64,000 nt of DNA from Marinifilum fragile JCM 15579 (GTDB taxonomy: Bacteria > Bacteroidota > Bacteroidia > Bacteroidales > Marinifilaceae), in NCBI RefSeq assembly GCF_001310955.1, contig NZ_BAZX01000004.1, forward strand, positions 1 to 64,000. Direction: 5' to 3'. Under the pieces are notes generated by a model. It had not been told where the DNA came from, made no database searches, and saw nothing but the letters and a program-made list of their open reading frames with translations. The translations under genes were made by a program, and so were the position numbers. Every line of letters starts with the position of its first letter. Within the stretch, counting starts at the first letter, position 1. Shown in pieces: positions 1-8,796 of the stretch.

Positions 1-839
1 AATTTGGCAGTAAGGAATTGTTATTTTCTTCAGATACAATTTATGCAAATTCTTATTTGATTCTTTGTTCCAATACAGCGATTGAAGCATTTTCTGAATA
101 TGGAAATACTTTAGGCTTATCAAATTTCTCAGGCTTATCCAATTCAGGAAACAGTTTAAAACTGTTGTCTGCTAATGGAGAAATAATCGAGGAGATTGTC
201 TATTCTGATACTTGGTATCAATCAGAAGAGAAAAGTAATGGTGGTTGGAGTTTAGAGCGAATTGATCCGGCGAATACTTGCAGCAGTCAAAGCAATTGGT
301 CAGCTTCAGTAAATGAAAAAGGGGGAACTCCTGGTCAAGTCAATTCTATTCGTGCAGATTATGTAGATGAAGAATCACCTAAGGTAGTTTCTTTCAAATT
401 GGAATCGGAAAATCAGTTGGCTTTGGAATTTGGTGAAGTAATTGATGAAGCAACCTTGCTGAATCCTGAGAATTACAATATTCAATCCAATGCTCTAAAA
501 GAGGTTACTCCCATTTCTACTCAAGGAGTGGAGTTGCAGTTTGAAAATTCTTTTACAGATGCAGAGCAAATGCAGTTGTATATATCAGGTATAGCTGACG
601 AATGTGATAATGTGCTTGATACCATATTGGATTTTGTCTATCACGAAATACATGAACATGATGTTGTTATCAATGAAATCATGCAGATGAAAGCCCAACA
701 CAAGGATTACCAGAGTATGAGTATATCGAATTGTACAATACCAAAGGTTATAAAATTTCAGTTGGAGGATGGAAGTTGCAAATTGGAAGTAAAGAATTGT
801 TATTTTCTTCAGATACAATTTATGCAAATTCTTATTTGA
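1..839 (+). CDS. Lamin-tail-domain surface protein, 5' part (partial, frameshifted)
   Basis: The open frame runs in from the left edge, so the true start lies outside the window. It reads as a lamin-tail (LTD) beta-sandwich followed by an Ig-like segment, then begins a second LTD at an INEIM motif near 667. After about base 683 the reading becomes nonsense until the stop at 839, while sensible LTD sequence continues in another frame into the next entry. Adding one G after 683 (atg to atgg) joins the two. LTD repeats are common in large secreted or cell-surface Bacteroidota proteins and are thought to bind surfaces or polymers; the exact role is unknown. A sequencing error is the simplest cause of the break. 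Confidence 0.7.
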   Translation, partial: FGSKELLFSSDTIYANSYLILCSNTAIEAFSEYGNTLGLSNFSGLSNSGNSLKLLSANGEIIEEIVYSDTWYQSEEKSNGGWSLERIDPANTCSSQSNWSASVNEKGGTPGQVNSIRADYVDEESPKVVSFKLESENQLALEFGEVIDEATLLNPENYNIQSNALKEVTPISTQGVELQFENSFTDAEQMQLYISGIADECDNVLDTILDFVYHEIHEHDVVINEIMQMKAQHKDYQSMSISNCTIPKVIKFQLEDGSCKLEVKNCYFLQIQFMQILI

Positions 840-1115
840 TTCTTTGTTCTAACACAGCGATTGAAGCATTTTCTGAATATGGAAATGCTATTGGTTTATC
901 AAACTTTACTGGTTTAACTAATTCAGGAAACAGTTTAAAACTGTTGTCAGCTAATGGAGAAACAATCGATGAGATTGCCTATTCTGATAATTGGTATCAA
1001 TCGGATGAAAAAAGTAATGGAGGATGGAGTTTAGAGCGAATTGACCCAATGAATTTTACTTGGCAAGAACCCAATTGGAAGGCATCAAATGCTACAAATG
1101 GAGGAACCCCAGGAA
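3..1115 (+). repeat. Tandem duplication of an LTD-encoding segment (period 779 bp)
   Basis: Bases from about 3 to 335 recur with high identity at about 782 to 1115, for example the stretch encoding SSDTIYANSYLILCSN. The offset is 779 bp, one short of 780 (260 codons), which agrees with a single base missing between the copies. It is an in-gene domain duplication. Confidence 0.8.
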
Positions 1116-2293
1116 AACTAAATTCTGTATTTGCAGAGAATAAAGATCAGGTTCTTCCCCAGATTGAGGACATAGAAGTTGTGAATACAAATACAGTGCG
1201 AGTAATTTATTCAGAGCCTATGCAAGTATCATCAGTGCTTCAAAAATCAAATTATAAATTGGTACGAGGGGATAATCTTATACAAGAGATACGTAAACTT
1301 GAAGAAGCTGAAACGATCATTGAAATTGTATTTAAGGAACATTTGCTCGAGAATGCAAAATTTAAATTAGAGATTTCTCAAAATGTAACAGATTTGGCAG
1401 GTAATCCACTCAAAAATAATCTAGTGGAATTTTGGATACCTACTCAAGTTCATCAGGGAGATATTGTAATCAATGAGATCTTATTTGATCCATTATCAGG
1501 AGGTTCAGACTATGTAGAGTTGTACAATCAGACTCGAAATGTTTATGATTTATCTCAACTGTATATCGGTAAAAAAGATGAGAATTATTTGCTAACAGAT
1601 AGTGTAAAGTTAGCTAAGAAACAGATTCTCTTGCATCCTGAATCGTATTGTTTATTTACGGCTGATTCATGCAATATTGCAGAAAATTATTACACATCAA
1701 ATACTTCTGTTTTCCATCAAGTGGATTTACCAAATTATCCTGATAAAAGTGGAAGGGTTGTTTTGTACACAAAAGGTGAGCTTATTGATGATCTGGAGTA
1801 CCGTGATGATATGCATTTTGAACTATTGGCAAGTAAAGAAGGTGTTGCATTAGAGCGTGTAAACCCTGAGGAAGAAACCAATTTGAATTCTAATTGGCAG
1901 TCGGCAGCACAAAACATAGGTTTTGGGACTCCTGGAATGAAAAACTCTGTTTATAGGGATATTGAGGAATCTGTAGAGGAAGTTAGTTTGTCTTCAAAAA
2001 TATTTTCTCCTGATAATGATGGAATTGATGATCGCTTATACATCAATTTTAATTTAAAAGATGATGGATTCGTAGCTAATATTAGAATATACAATTCCCT
2101 AGGAAAGGAAATCAGGAAACTGGCCAGTAATTTGTATTTGGGAACTGACGATAGCGTGTATTGGGATGGGTTGAATTCGAAAAGAGAAAGGTTACCTATA
2201 GGAATATACCTTGTTTATATTGAAATGTTTAATCCTGATGGGCGAATGAAAACCTATAAAAAGACTTGTGTAATTGGTGGGAAATTGAAGTGA
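731..2293 (+). CDS. Lamin-tail-domain surface protein, 3' part with gliding-type C-terminus
   Basis: This is the continuation of the preceding frame; homologous reading already starts near base 684, so the ATG at 731 is only the first Met after the break. Order of parts: an LTD nearly identical to the one at the window start, an SbsA-type Ig-like segment (about residues 130-225), another LTD beginning at the motif VINEILFDP, and a C-terminal FlgD/gliding-motility-like domain starting IFSPDNDGIDD that ends with short aromatic-rich strands. Such C-terminal domains are typical of proteins exported by the type IX system, although I cannot confirm secretion because the N-terminus is missing. The three LTD units suggest a repetitive extracellular protein. 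Confidence 0.75.
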   Translation: MYNTKGYKISVGGWKLQIGSKELLFSSDTIYANSYLILCSNTAIEAFSEYGNAIGLSNFTGLTNSGNSLKLLSANGETIDEIAYSDNWYQSDEKSNGGWSLERIDPMNFTWQEPNWKASNATNGGTPGKLNSVFAENKDQVLPQIEDIEVVNTNTVRVIYSEPMQVSSVLQKSNYKLVRGDNLIQEIRKLEEAETIIEIVFKEHLLENAKFKLEISQNVTDLAGNPLKNNLVEFWIPTQVHQGDIVINEILFDPLSGGSDYVELYNQTRNVYDLSQLYIGKKDENYLLTDSVKLAKKQILLHPESYCLFTADSCNIAENYYTSNTSVFHQVDLPNYPDKSGRVVLYTKGELIDDLEYRDDMHFELLASKEGVALERVNPEEETNLNSNWQSAAQNIGFGTPGMKNSVYRDIEESVEEVSLSSKIFSPDNDGIDDRLYINFNLKDDGFVANIRIYNSLGKEIRKLASNLYLGTDDSVYWDGLNSKRERLPIGIYLVYIEMFNPDGRMKTYKKTCVIGGKLK

Positions 2294-2468
2294 AATATCT
2301 TAATTATATTAATTAATAAAAAAAGAAACTCAACACTTGATTATTTATGTTTGATTTTGTAACTTGATGAAGCATAGAGCATTTATAACGAATGAATTTA
2401 TTTTGGCTCACGTCAAAGTGCTTTTGCAATAGCTGTTAATTAATGTAGTGGTTAATAAATGGTAGAGT

Positions 2469-2497
2469 AAAGGGGAACGCATTAATTCCCCTTTTTT
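2469..2497 (+). terminator. Bidirectional terminator between LTD gene and lpxK
   Basis: AAAGGGGAA pairs with TTCCCCTTT across an 8-nt loop and is followed by T residues on both strands. It can end the LTD transcript and also lies at the 3' end of lpxK. The rest of the 2294-2495 gap shows nothing I recognise. Confidence 0.75.
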
Positions 2498-3623
2498 ATA
2501 TTGAATCAGTTTCGATATTGTGCAGATTGCTTGATCGCTTATTTTTCTTAACGTAGTTTAAAATCTGATTGTCAAATTTCGACTTGTCTTCATTTAAAAA
2601 CTTAATGCATAAAGGAACAAAGAACAGGTGTTTTTTTATGCTTTCTTGCTTGATTTCCATATCAAAAATACGAGTAGCATCCTTTTCTGTGGTAATAATG
2701 ATTTTATTATCGCCAGGTAGCTCATTAAACTTCTTCTCGATAGTTTGAATATCCTTCTGATTAAACGCATGATGATCTGGAAAATGCAATTCTTCAATTG
2801 TATTCGAGAAACCATCTAAATATTCTCTCAAAGGTTTTGGGTTTGCAATGCCTGTTATCAAAAGGATTGAAAAGCTTTCCTTGTTCCAATCTTCATCCCC
2901 AATTTTTACTGCATCTTTGCTAAATACCGGTTGAAGATTACCATAATCTAAGCATGTGAAATATAATGTTTGGTAAGGTAATATTTTCAGCTCTTTCACA
3001 ATGATTCTTCTCTCAATTGGAGTCATGTTGGCAGGAGTCTTACTCACAATAATGATATTTGCTCTGGATCTTTCTTCTGCACTTTCTCTCAAACGCCCAT
3101 ATGGCATTATAAAATCTCGAGTAATTGGTCTGTTGTAATCAATTAAAAGAATGGATAAGCCTGGTTTTATATACCTGTGCTGGTAGGCATCATCCAGTAG
3201 AATCGCACTTAAATCATTGCCATGTTCACTTTTAAGCAGATTTTTAACCCCATTTACCCTTTTGCTGTCAACCGAAACTAGTATGTCAGGAAATTTGCGT
3301 TTGATTTGCATAGGCTCGTCACCAATCAAGTTTGCAGTGGAGTTTTCATTAGAAAGGATAAAGCCTTTACTTTTTCTTTTGTAACCACGACTTAGGGTAG
3401 CAAGCTTGTAATCATCTTTTAGAAGAGTGATAAGGTATTCGATATGAGGGGTTTTTCCAGTTCCTCCAACGGTGATGTTACCAACCGAAATGATTGGGAT
3501 TTTGAATTCGGTACTGGTAAGAATATTTATATCGAAAAGCATATTGCGCATGGCCACAATCAATCCGTAAAGTAAACTAAAAGGGAGTAGTAAAACTTTT
3601 AAAAAACGGGTTAGTGCTTTCAT
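2496..3623 (-). CDS. lpxK: Tetraacyldisaccharide 4'-kinase LpxK
   Basis: Phosphorylates the 4' position of the lipid A disaccharide precursor at the inner face of the cytoplasmic membrane, the sixth step of the Raetz pathway. The protein has 375 residues, slightly longer than the usual 330-350. An N-terminal hydrophobic helix (residues 5-25) is followed by the family Walker A sequence VGNITVGGTGKTP (about 47-59). A Walker B-like LLDDAYQHR (about 140-150) precedes the lipid A kinase core. It stands alone on the minus strand between two terminators. The C-terminal KKNKRSSNLHNIETDSI tail is lineage specific. Confidence 0.95.
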   Translation of the reverse strand: MKALTRFLKVLLLPFSLLYGLIVAMRNMLFDINILTSTEFKIPIISVGNITVGGTGKTPHIEYLITLLKDDYKLATLSRGYKRKSKGFILSNENSTANLIGDEPMQIKRKFPDILVSVDSKRVNGVKNLLKSEHGNDLSAILLDDAYQHRYIKPGLSILLIDYNRPITRDFIMPYGRLRESAEERSRANIIIVSKTPANMTPIERRIIVKELKILPYQTLYFTCLDYGNLQPVFSKDAVKIGDEDWNKESFSILLITGIANPKPLREYLDGFSNTIEELHFPDHHAFNQKDIQTIEKKFNELPGDNKIIITTEKDATRIFDMEIKQESIKKHLFFVPLCIKFLNEDKSKFDNQILNYVKKNKRSSNLHNIETDSI

Positions 3624-3794
3624 CGATTATAGTTTTAATCAGGTGTATAGAATAGATATCGTTCGAGATAGACTTGTAATCGTAACAATTAATTCCATAT
3701 TAAATTTACAGAAATATTTGTTAGTATTTAAAACGAATTAAATATGACAATAATTTTTAATTTAGTTGATAAAAATATGGTGATTCCTGAAATA

Positions 3795-3824
3795 AAAAAA
3801 ATCCTCAAATTTTGAGGATTTTTT
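3795..3824 (-). terminator. Terminator downstream of sppA
   Basis: A perfect hairpin, arms AAAAAATCCTCAAA and TTTGAGGATTTTTT with a 2-nt loop, lies just beyond the sppA stop. It is symmetrical and could work in both directions. The neighbouring 3624-3790 stretch shows no other feature. Confidence 0.8.
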
Positions 3825-3845
3825 ATGTGAATGAGTTTGTGAAAT

Positions 3846-5642
3846 TTAGTTCAATTCTATTTCGTATGGCAATCGAGCCTGAATACCACCTAAATCCATA
3901 ATACTTTGAGCCTGATTGTAGTATCTGTAGGTATCACCTAATTCAAATTTTAAGAATCTGGTTTTGGCTTCGCCAGTAATATCATTTATTAATTCTTGAA
4001 TTGGATCTTTTTGCTTCGGAAGAGAAACAATTCTATAATCATCTTTTAAGCCTGCTTTTTCTTTTGCAATCTCAATAGCGGTTTCTAAACCTCCTAAAAC
4101 ATCAACTAAACCATTTTCTTTGGCATCCACAGCACTCCAAACTCTTCCTTGTGCCACTTCATGAATCTCTTCTTTCGATCGGTTTCTTCCATTTGCAACT
4201 CTAGTTAGGAATGTGTCATATCCTTCGTTAATGATATCCTGAAGGATTTCTTTTTCAGTGTTTGTGAACTTTCTTGAGGAAACAGGAACCACCATTAATG
4301 GATAACCTCCACCAAAGGCAGAATGTTTGTTGGTTCCGTAAGAATCAGTTGTGAAGCCAATTTTATTTTTAATCAATTCTTCACCAGAGAAGAACAAGCC
4401 GTAAATACCAATTGATCCGGTAATGGTATTTTTATCAGCTACAATAGTATCTGCAGGGCAGGCAATATAGTAACCTCCTGATGCAGCCACATTACCCATT
4501 GAAGCAATAACTGTTTTTTCTTGCGAAGCCAACTCAACTTCTCTCCAAATAATATCAGAAACCAAAGCACTACCTCCCGGCGAATTTACGCGCAATACGA
4601 TGGCTTTAACGGTTGAATCTCTTCTAGCTTTGCGAATGGTGTTAGCCAATTCAGGACCTATTGCTGTTTCGCTTTGCTCATTTCCAATGGCACCTGTAGC
4701 ATAAACTACGGCAATTTTATTTTTTGAGAATTTGGCATCAGCATCTGGAGATTTTGCGTAATCAGACACACTAACCATACGAAGTTTTTTGTCTTCTTTA
4801 ATATCAGTAAGCTTTCTAAGGATAGCATTCATTTCATCCTGGTAAATCACTCCATCAATTAAATTGTATTTTTTAGCATCAGCTGCCTTTTTAATGGCAA
4901 ATGCATCAATTAGTTCATTTAATTTGTCAACCGAAATGCCTCTTTCTTCTGAAATTCCTATTAAAATTTGATTCCAAATATCACCAACATAAGCCATGGT
5001 TTGTTCGCGGCTTTCGTCACTCATATCATCTCTGAAAAACTGTTCTGTAGCCGATTTGTATTTGCCAACTCTTATGACCTGAGCTTCTACACCGATGTTT
5101 TTTAAGAATTTTTTGTAAAAGGTTCTTTCACCACCCATACCAAGAAGCATTATCATGGCTTCAGGATTTAAATAAATGCTATCCGAGACAGAGGTTAGGT
5201 AGTAGGCTTTTTGTGAATAACCAAAATTGTTGTAGCTCACAATAAATTTACCGCTTTCTTTAAACTCTTTAAGCTTATTTCTGATTTCTTCGATAGAGGC
5301 AATACCACCAAAGTTTGCAGAAACATCGCTAACATTTAAATAAATACCTTTTATTTTTTCATCGGTTTTAGCCTTCTCAATACTTTCTAAAATGGTGGTT
5401 AAACCAATGCTTGAGCTACCAGTTCCTGGTAAACCCAATTCATCAAAAGGATTATCCGCGCCTCGATCAGCAAGGGATTTATTTAGTTTAATTTCCAGAA
5501 CACTTTTGTTTTTAACGGTTACTGCTTTATCAGCACTTGAAGCGATACCAGCAATAATCATGATGCCCAAAAACAAAAGAAGAAATCCACCTACAATAAC
5601 ACCTAATATGGAGGCAAATGTAAATTTAAAGAAGCTTTTCAT
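3846..5642 (-). CDS. sppA: Signal peptide peptidase SppA, long (67K) type
   Basis: Membrane-anchored serine protease that degrades cleaved signal peptides, with its active site on the outer side of the inner membrane. The 598 residues match the E. coli-type two-domain form. There is one N-terminal membrane segment (about 10-33). The N-terminal domain carries the general-base Lys in RVGKYKSATE (about K196) and the C-terminal domain the nucleophile in NVAASGGYY (about S388), so the catalytic dyad is complete. Directly upstream lies divergent folK, with a TATATTTG-like -10 at 5707-5714 (minus strand) but no clear -33 box. Confidence 0.95.
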   Translation of the reverse strand: MKSFFKFTFASILGVIVGGFLLLFLGIMIIAGIASSADKAVTVKNKSVLEIKLNKSLADRGADNPFDELGLPGTGSSSIGLTTILESIEKAKTDEKIKGIYLNVSDVSANFGGIASIEEIRNKLKEFKESGKFIVSYNNFGYSQKAYYLTSVSDSIYLNPEAMIMLLGMGGERTFYKKFLKNIGVEAQVIRVGKYKSATEQFFRDDMSDESREQTMAYVGDIWNQILIGISEERGISVDKLNELIDAFAIKKAADAKKYNLIDGVIYQDEMNAILRKLTDIKEDKKLRMVSVSDYAKSPDADAKFSKNKIAVVYATGAIGNEQSETAIGPELANTIRKARRDSTVKAIVLRVNSPGGSALVSDIIWREVELASQEKTVIASMGNVAASGGYYIACPADTIVADKNTITGSIGIYGLFFSGEELIKNKIGFTTDSYGTNKHSAFGGGYPLMVVPVSSRKFTNTEKEILQDIINEGYDTFLTRVANGRNRSKEEIHEVAQGRVWSAVDAKENGLVDVLGGLETAIEIAKEKAGLKDDYRIVSLPKQKDPIQELINDITGEAKTRFLKFELGDTYRYYNQAQSIMDLGGIQARLPYEIELN

Positions 5643-5813
5643 ATTGATTTTCTTTTAATTGATTATCTAATTGAAAGATGCAGATTTATGTAAATCGGCA
5701 TTGTAACAAATATATCTAATTAAACTGACAGAAGTTTGAAATGCGGATTATTTTCGATGTATATTTTGTTTCGAAAGATTTCTTTGTTTCTTTTACCGAT
5801 CAAATTATAACAG

Positions 5814-6302
5814 ATGGCAAAGGTATATTTCTTAATAGGAGGAAATTTAGGTGATAGAGAGTTAATTCTTAAAAGCACAGTTGAAGCTTTGGGGAATGAT
5901 GTTGGAAAAGTTCTGAATGTTTCAGCCATATATGAAACAGAACCATGGGGATTCGAACATGAGCAAAGTTTTCTGAACCAAGTGGTGATAGTCGAAAGCA
6001 ACTTGTTGCCTGAGGCAGTTCTTAATCAAACTCAGGAAATTGAGAAAAAGCTTGGTCGCATTCGAAAGAAAAATCGCTACAGCGAGAGAACTATTGATGT
6101 TGATATTTTGTTCTACGATGATTTAATTATCGATACCGAAAGGTTAGAAGTGCCACATCCTAGAATGGGAGAGAGAATGTTTGCTTTGGCTCCTTTATCA
6201 GAAATTGCACCTGATTTTATTCATCCGGTAACAGGTAAGAGCATCTTGGATATGAAAAATTCTTGTCCCGATACATCGGAGGTTACGCGATTTAAGATAT
6301 AA
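5814..6302 (+). CDS. folK: HPPK, folate pyrophosphokinase FolK
   Basis: Transfers pyrophosphate from ATP to 6-hydroxymethyl-7,8-dihydropterin in folate synthesis. The 162-residue length is normal. It begins with the family sequence FLIGGNLGDRE, followed by the YETEPWGF loop (about 41-48) and the RTIDVDILFYDD metal-binding motif (about 90-101), then PHPRMGERMFALAPL. It is divergent from sppA, and no other folate gene is next to it. Its transcript probably ends at the shared hairpin before upp. Confidence 0.96.
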   Translation: MAKVYFLIGGNLGDRELILKSTVEALGNDVGKVLNVSAIYETEPWGFEHEQSFLNQVVIVESNLLPEAVLNQTQEIEKKLGRIRKKNRYSERTIDVDILFYDDLIIDTERLEVPHPRMGERMFALAPLSEIAPDFIHPVTGKSILDMKNSCPDTSEVTRFKI

Positions 6303-6468
6303 GGATATTGTGGTATGCATGTAAGGTTGCTTTGCTGTCAGTTTGCCAAACTGTAGCAAGAATTTTTAAGCGGATTAGTATTTAATCAGAAATTATTTGT
6401 CGTCTAAGTCATCGGCAAATCAATCCTTGGATAGAATAAGCACTAACATTTAAGAGTTTCGCAAAAAA

Positions 6469-6492
6469 AAGGACTGTCATTAAAACAGTCCT
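6469..6492. terminator. Shared folK/upp terminator
   Basis: AAGGACTGT pairs with ACAGTCCTT over a 6-nt loop. It is preceded by a run of A and sits between the convergent folK and upp genes. On the minus strand the A run becomes the T tract, so termination of upp is the stronger reading. The 6303-6465 stretch holds nothing else I can name. Confidence 0.75.
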
Positions 6493-6515
6493 TGAGATAT
6501 TATCAAAAATATTGA

Positions 6516-7172
6516 TTATCCTAATTTAGCACCAAAAGCCAAATCACCAGCATCGCCACAACCAGGAACGATATACGACTTGGTATTTAGTTCAGCATCA
6601 ACAACACCATTCCAAATGGTAGTGTTTTCTGAAGGTAAATTGTTCTTAATAAGATTAACACCTTCTTGGCTTGCAATTACAGATACAATGTGTACGTGTT
6701 TTGGAGTACCTTTTGTTAGCATTGCTTTGTATGCCAACTCCATTGATGATCCTGTTGCCAACATTGGATCGGCAAGAATAACCACCTTGCCATCGATAGA
6801 AGGAGATGAAATGTACTCGAAATTAATTTTGAATTTTCCATCTTCGGTATGCTTGCGATATGCAGAAATAAAAGCATTTTCTGATCTATCAAAATAGTTT
6901 AATAAACCATTGTGCAAAGGAAGACCTGCTCTTAATATCGAAGCTACAACAACTTCATCCTTTGGAAGAGAAGCAATTGCAGTACCAAGTGGAGTTTCCA
7001 CTGATTGATCTGCAAAATCTAAAGTTTTACTGATTTCGTATGCGAATATCTCACCAACTCTTTCAAGGTTTCTTCTAAAGCGAAGAGGATCGTTTTGAAT
7101 GTTAACGTCTCGGATTTCAGCTATAAATCGGTTAAAAAGGGAGTTGTTTTCTCCTAAAGTGTGGATCACCAT
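6516..7172 (-). CDS. upp: Uracil phosphoribosyltransferase
   Basis: Makes UMP from uracil and PRPP in pyrimidine salvage. The 218 residues are of normal length. The PRPP-binding segment is VVILADPMLATGSSMELA (about 130-147), and the uracil-binding C-terminus GCGDAGDLAFG is present. It is a single gene. A TATATTTG -10-like element lies at 7201-7208 (minus strand), close upstream, with no convincing -33 box. Confidence 0.95.
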   Translation of the reverse strand: MVIHTLGENNSLFNRFIAEIRDVNIQNDPLRFRRNLERVGEIFAYEISKTLDFADQSVETPLGTAIASLPKDEVVVASILRAGLPLHNGLLNYFDRSENAFISAYRKHTEDGKFKINFEYISSPSIDGKVVILADPMLATGSSMELAYKAMLTKGTPKHVHIVSVIASQEGVNLIKNNLPSENTTIWNGVVDAELNTKSYIVPGCGDAGDLAFGAKLG

Positions 7173-7267
7173 GTTTTATTATTTAAAAATTAGCTGAGCG
7201 CAAATATAGCCATATTTCAATAATATTAAGGAAGGAAATGAAGGAAAAATTCGTAATCTAATTCATT

Positions 7268-7963
7268 CTAAATTAGTGCGTCATCGGCAAAACTATAATA
7301 ATCGTTTTCGCCAATTATTATATGATCTAATATTTCTATATTCATCAGTTTAGCAGCATCTTTCGATTTTTTTGTAATGTCTTTGTCTGCTGCTGATGGA
7401 GCCAAATTTCCTGATGGATGATTGTGACAAAGAATAAGATTAACCGCCTCAAGTTGTAGAGCCTCTTTTAACACCAACCTGATGTCGAAAACAGTGCCTG
7501 TAATTCCTCCTGAAGAAACGTTTTTGATTTCGATAACTTTGTTGGCTCTATTCATGAATAAAACCCAAAATTCTTCATGTCCTAAATTCTCTACAAAAGG
7601 GAATAGAATTTCGAAAGCATCGCGACTGCAAGTAACTTTTTCTTTCTGTTTACTCTGAAAAGCTTTTTGTCTGCGACCAATTTCCAATGCTGAAATAATA
7701 CCAATGGCTTTTGCTTCTCCAATTCCTTTAATTTTCATCAAATCATGAATTGATTTTTTAGCAAGGACGTTGAGGTCATTATTGCAATGGGAGAGTATCG
7801 TTTTGGAAAGTTCGACAGCGGACTGATTGCGATTGCCACTGCCAATAATAATTGCTAAAAGTTCTGCGGTAGATAAACTTTTAACTCCCTTGTACATTAA
7901 TTTTTCTCTGGGGCGATCTTCAAGAGCCCAGTCTTTAATGCTTAGTTTATTATATTCATCCAT
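7268..7963 (-). CDS. radC: RadC family JAMM protein
   Basis: The protein has 231 residues: an N-terminal UPF0758 helix-hairpin-helix region with KIKGIGEAKAIGI (about 76-88), then a JAB/MPN metalloprotease-like domain with the zinc motif HNHPSG (about 179-184) and the downstream Asp in SAADKD. RadC was named for DNA repair, but its biochemical role is unsettled; related proteins occur on mobile elements. Here the setting is purely chromosomal. The full-length start fits well, and no operon partner is obvious. Confidence 0.92.
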   Translation of the reverse strand: MDEYNKLSIKDWALEDRPREKLMYKGVKSLSTAELLAIIIGSGNRNQSAVELSKTILSHCNNDLNVLAKKSIHDLMKIKGIGEAKAIGIISALEIGRRQKAFQSKQKEKVTCSRDAFEILFPFVENLGHEEFWVLFMNRANKVIEIKNVSSGGITGTVFDIRLVLKEALQLEAVNLILCHNHPSGNLAPSAADKDITKKSKDAAKLMNIEILDHIIIGENDYYSFADDALI

Positions 7964-8037
7964 AGTTTGTTGTGTAAATATTTAACTAAAGTTATAAATT
8001 TACATAAACAAAACCAATATGGAATATGTGCATACAC

Positions 8038-8063
8038 AAAAAGGGTTCTCATTGAGAACCTTT
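8038..8063 (-). terminator. rpsT terminator
   Basis: On the minus strand the hairpin AAAGGTTCTCAATGAGAACC is followed by a T tract. It lies just downstream of the rpsT stop. Confidence 0.8.
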
Positions 8064-8082
8064 ATAACAGAGTTATAGTGTC

Positions 8083-8334
8083 TTACAGCTTGTTAACGTG
8101 TGAAGCTAATTTAGATTTCAAGTTAGCAGCTTTGTTCTTATGAATTACATTAATCTTAGCAAGTTTATCCAACATTGCAGTTACTTTAGGAAGTAATTCA
8201 TTAGCAGCTTCCTTATCTGAAGTAGCACGTAACTTTCTTACAGCATTTCTGGCAGTCTTCGCATAATACTTATTGTGTACTCTTTTCTTTTCAGACTGTC
8301 TGATTCTTTTAATTGCAGATTGATGATTTGCCAT
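8083..8334 (-). CDS. rpsT: Small ribosomal subunit protein S20
   Basis: Primary 16S rRNA-binding protein of the 30S body. The 83-residue, Lys/Arg/Ala-rich sequence starts [19 protein letters not shown] and ends in [19 protein letters not shown], typical of bacterial S20. Only 27 bases separate its start from the adjacent tRNA-Glu copy, so it is probably co-transcribed with that tRNA from the promoter at 8456-8486. Confidence 0.96.
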   Translation of the reverse strand: MANHQSAIKRIRQSEKKRVHNKYYAKTARNAVRKLRATSDKEAANELLPKVTAMLDKLAKINVIHKNKAANLKSKLASHVNKL

Positions 8335-8361
8335 CTCTTAAAGTTATCTAAATTATTATCT

Positions 8362-8435
8362 TGGTAGTCCGTACGGAATCGAACCCGTGTTACCAGAATG
8401 AAAATCTGGCGTCCTAACCCCTAGACGAACGGACC
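8362..8435 (-). tRNA. tRNA-Glu (UUC), copy with a T-stem deletion
   Basis: Read on the minus strand it folds as a tRNA with anticodon loop TTTTCAT, anticodon TTC (Glu). CCA is encoded (8362-8364). Compared with the neighbouring copy, the T arm has GTACGG instead of GTACGGG (plus strand), so the T stem is one base short: 71 nt without CCA against 72. Either this copy is damaged or a base was missed in a G run. The anticodon arm and the visible acceptor and D-arm sequence match the intact copy. Confidence 0.85.
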
Positions 8436-8455
8436 ATTGGTTTATTAATGCGCAG

Positions 8456-8486
8456 CAAAGATAAATTAAAATCGAATTACTGCAAA
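8456..8486 (-). promoter_or_regulatory. Bacteroidota promoter for tRNA-Glu copy and rpsT
   Basis: On the minus strand TTTG (8486-8483), 19 nt, then TATCTTTG (8463-8456), the standard -33/-7 pair. It lies about 20 bases before the tRNA 5' end and probably also drives rpsT. Confidence 0.75.
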
Positions 8487-8494
8487 ATTTTTAG

Positions 8495-8566
8495 TAGTCC
8501 GTACGGGAATCGAACCCGTGTTACCAGAATGAAAATCTGGCGTCCTAACCCCTAGACGAACGGACC
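8495..8566 (-). tRNA. tRNA-Glu (UUC), intact copy
   Basis: Minus-strand cloverleaf starting GGTCCGTTCG, with anticodon TTC in the loop TTTTCAT, a 5-bp T stem ACGGG/CCCGT around TTCGATT, and discriminator A. CCA is not encoded: the next bases read CTA. It has the same sequence as the adjacent copy except for the extra T-stem base, and it has its own promoter. Confidence 0.95.
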
Positions 8567-8585
8567 ATCTAATTTTTCAGAGCTG

Positions 8586-8616
8586 CAAAGGTAATTTATT
8601 TTTTTAAAACTGCAAA
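8586..8616 (-). promoter_or_regulatory. Bacteroidota promoter for tRNA-Glu
   Basis: On the minus strand TTTG (8616-8613), a 19-nt AT-rich spacer, then TACCTTTG (8593-8586), about 20 bases before the tRNA. It has the same geometry as the promoter of the sister tRNA. Confidence 0.78.
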
Positions 8617-8796
8617 CACTTTGCGAAAAAACTCTTTTTTATTGCTTCAGAAATGTTGAAGAGTTAGCCTCTTATTTTTTTCTTTTGCGCTGCAAAGAAA
8701 GAGATAATTCTTTATTCCTGCAAAACTTTTTTTGAAAAAACTTACACTTTTTTTCGGTAAAGAAACTAACTGCTTCGTTATAAGCTTAAAATAAAT

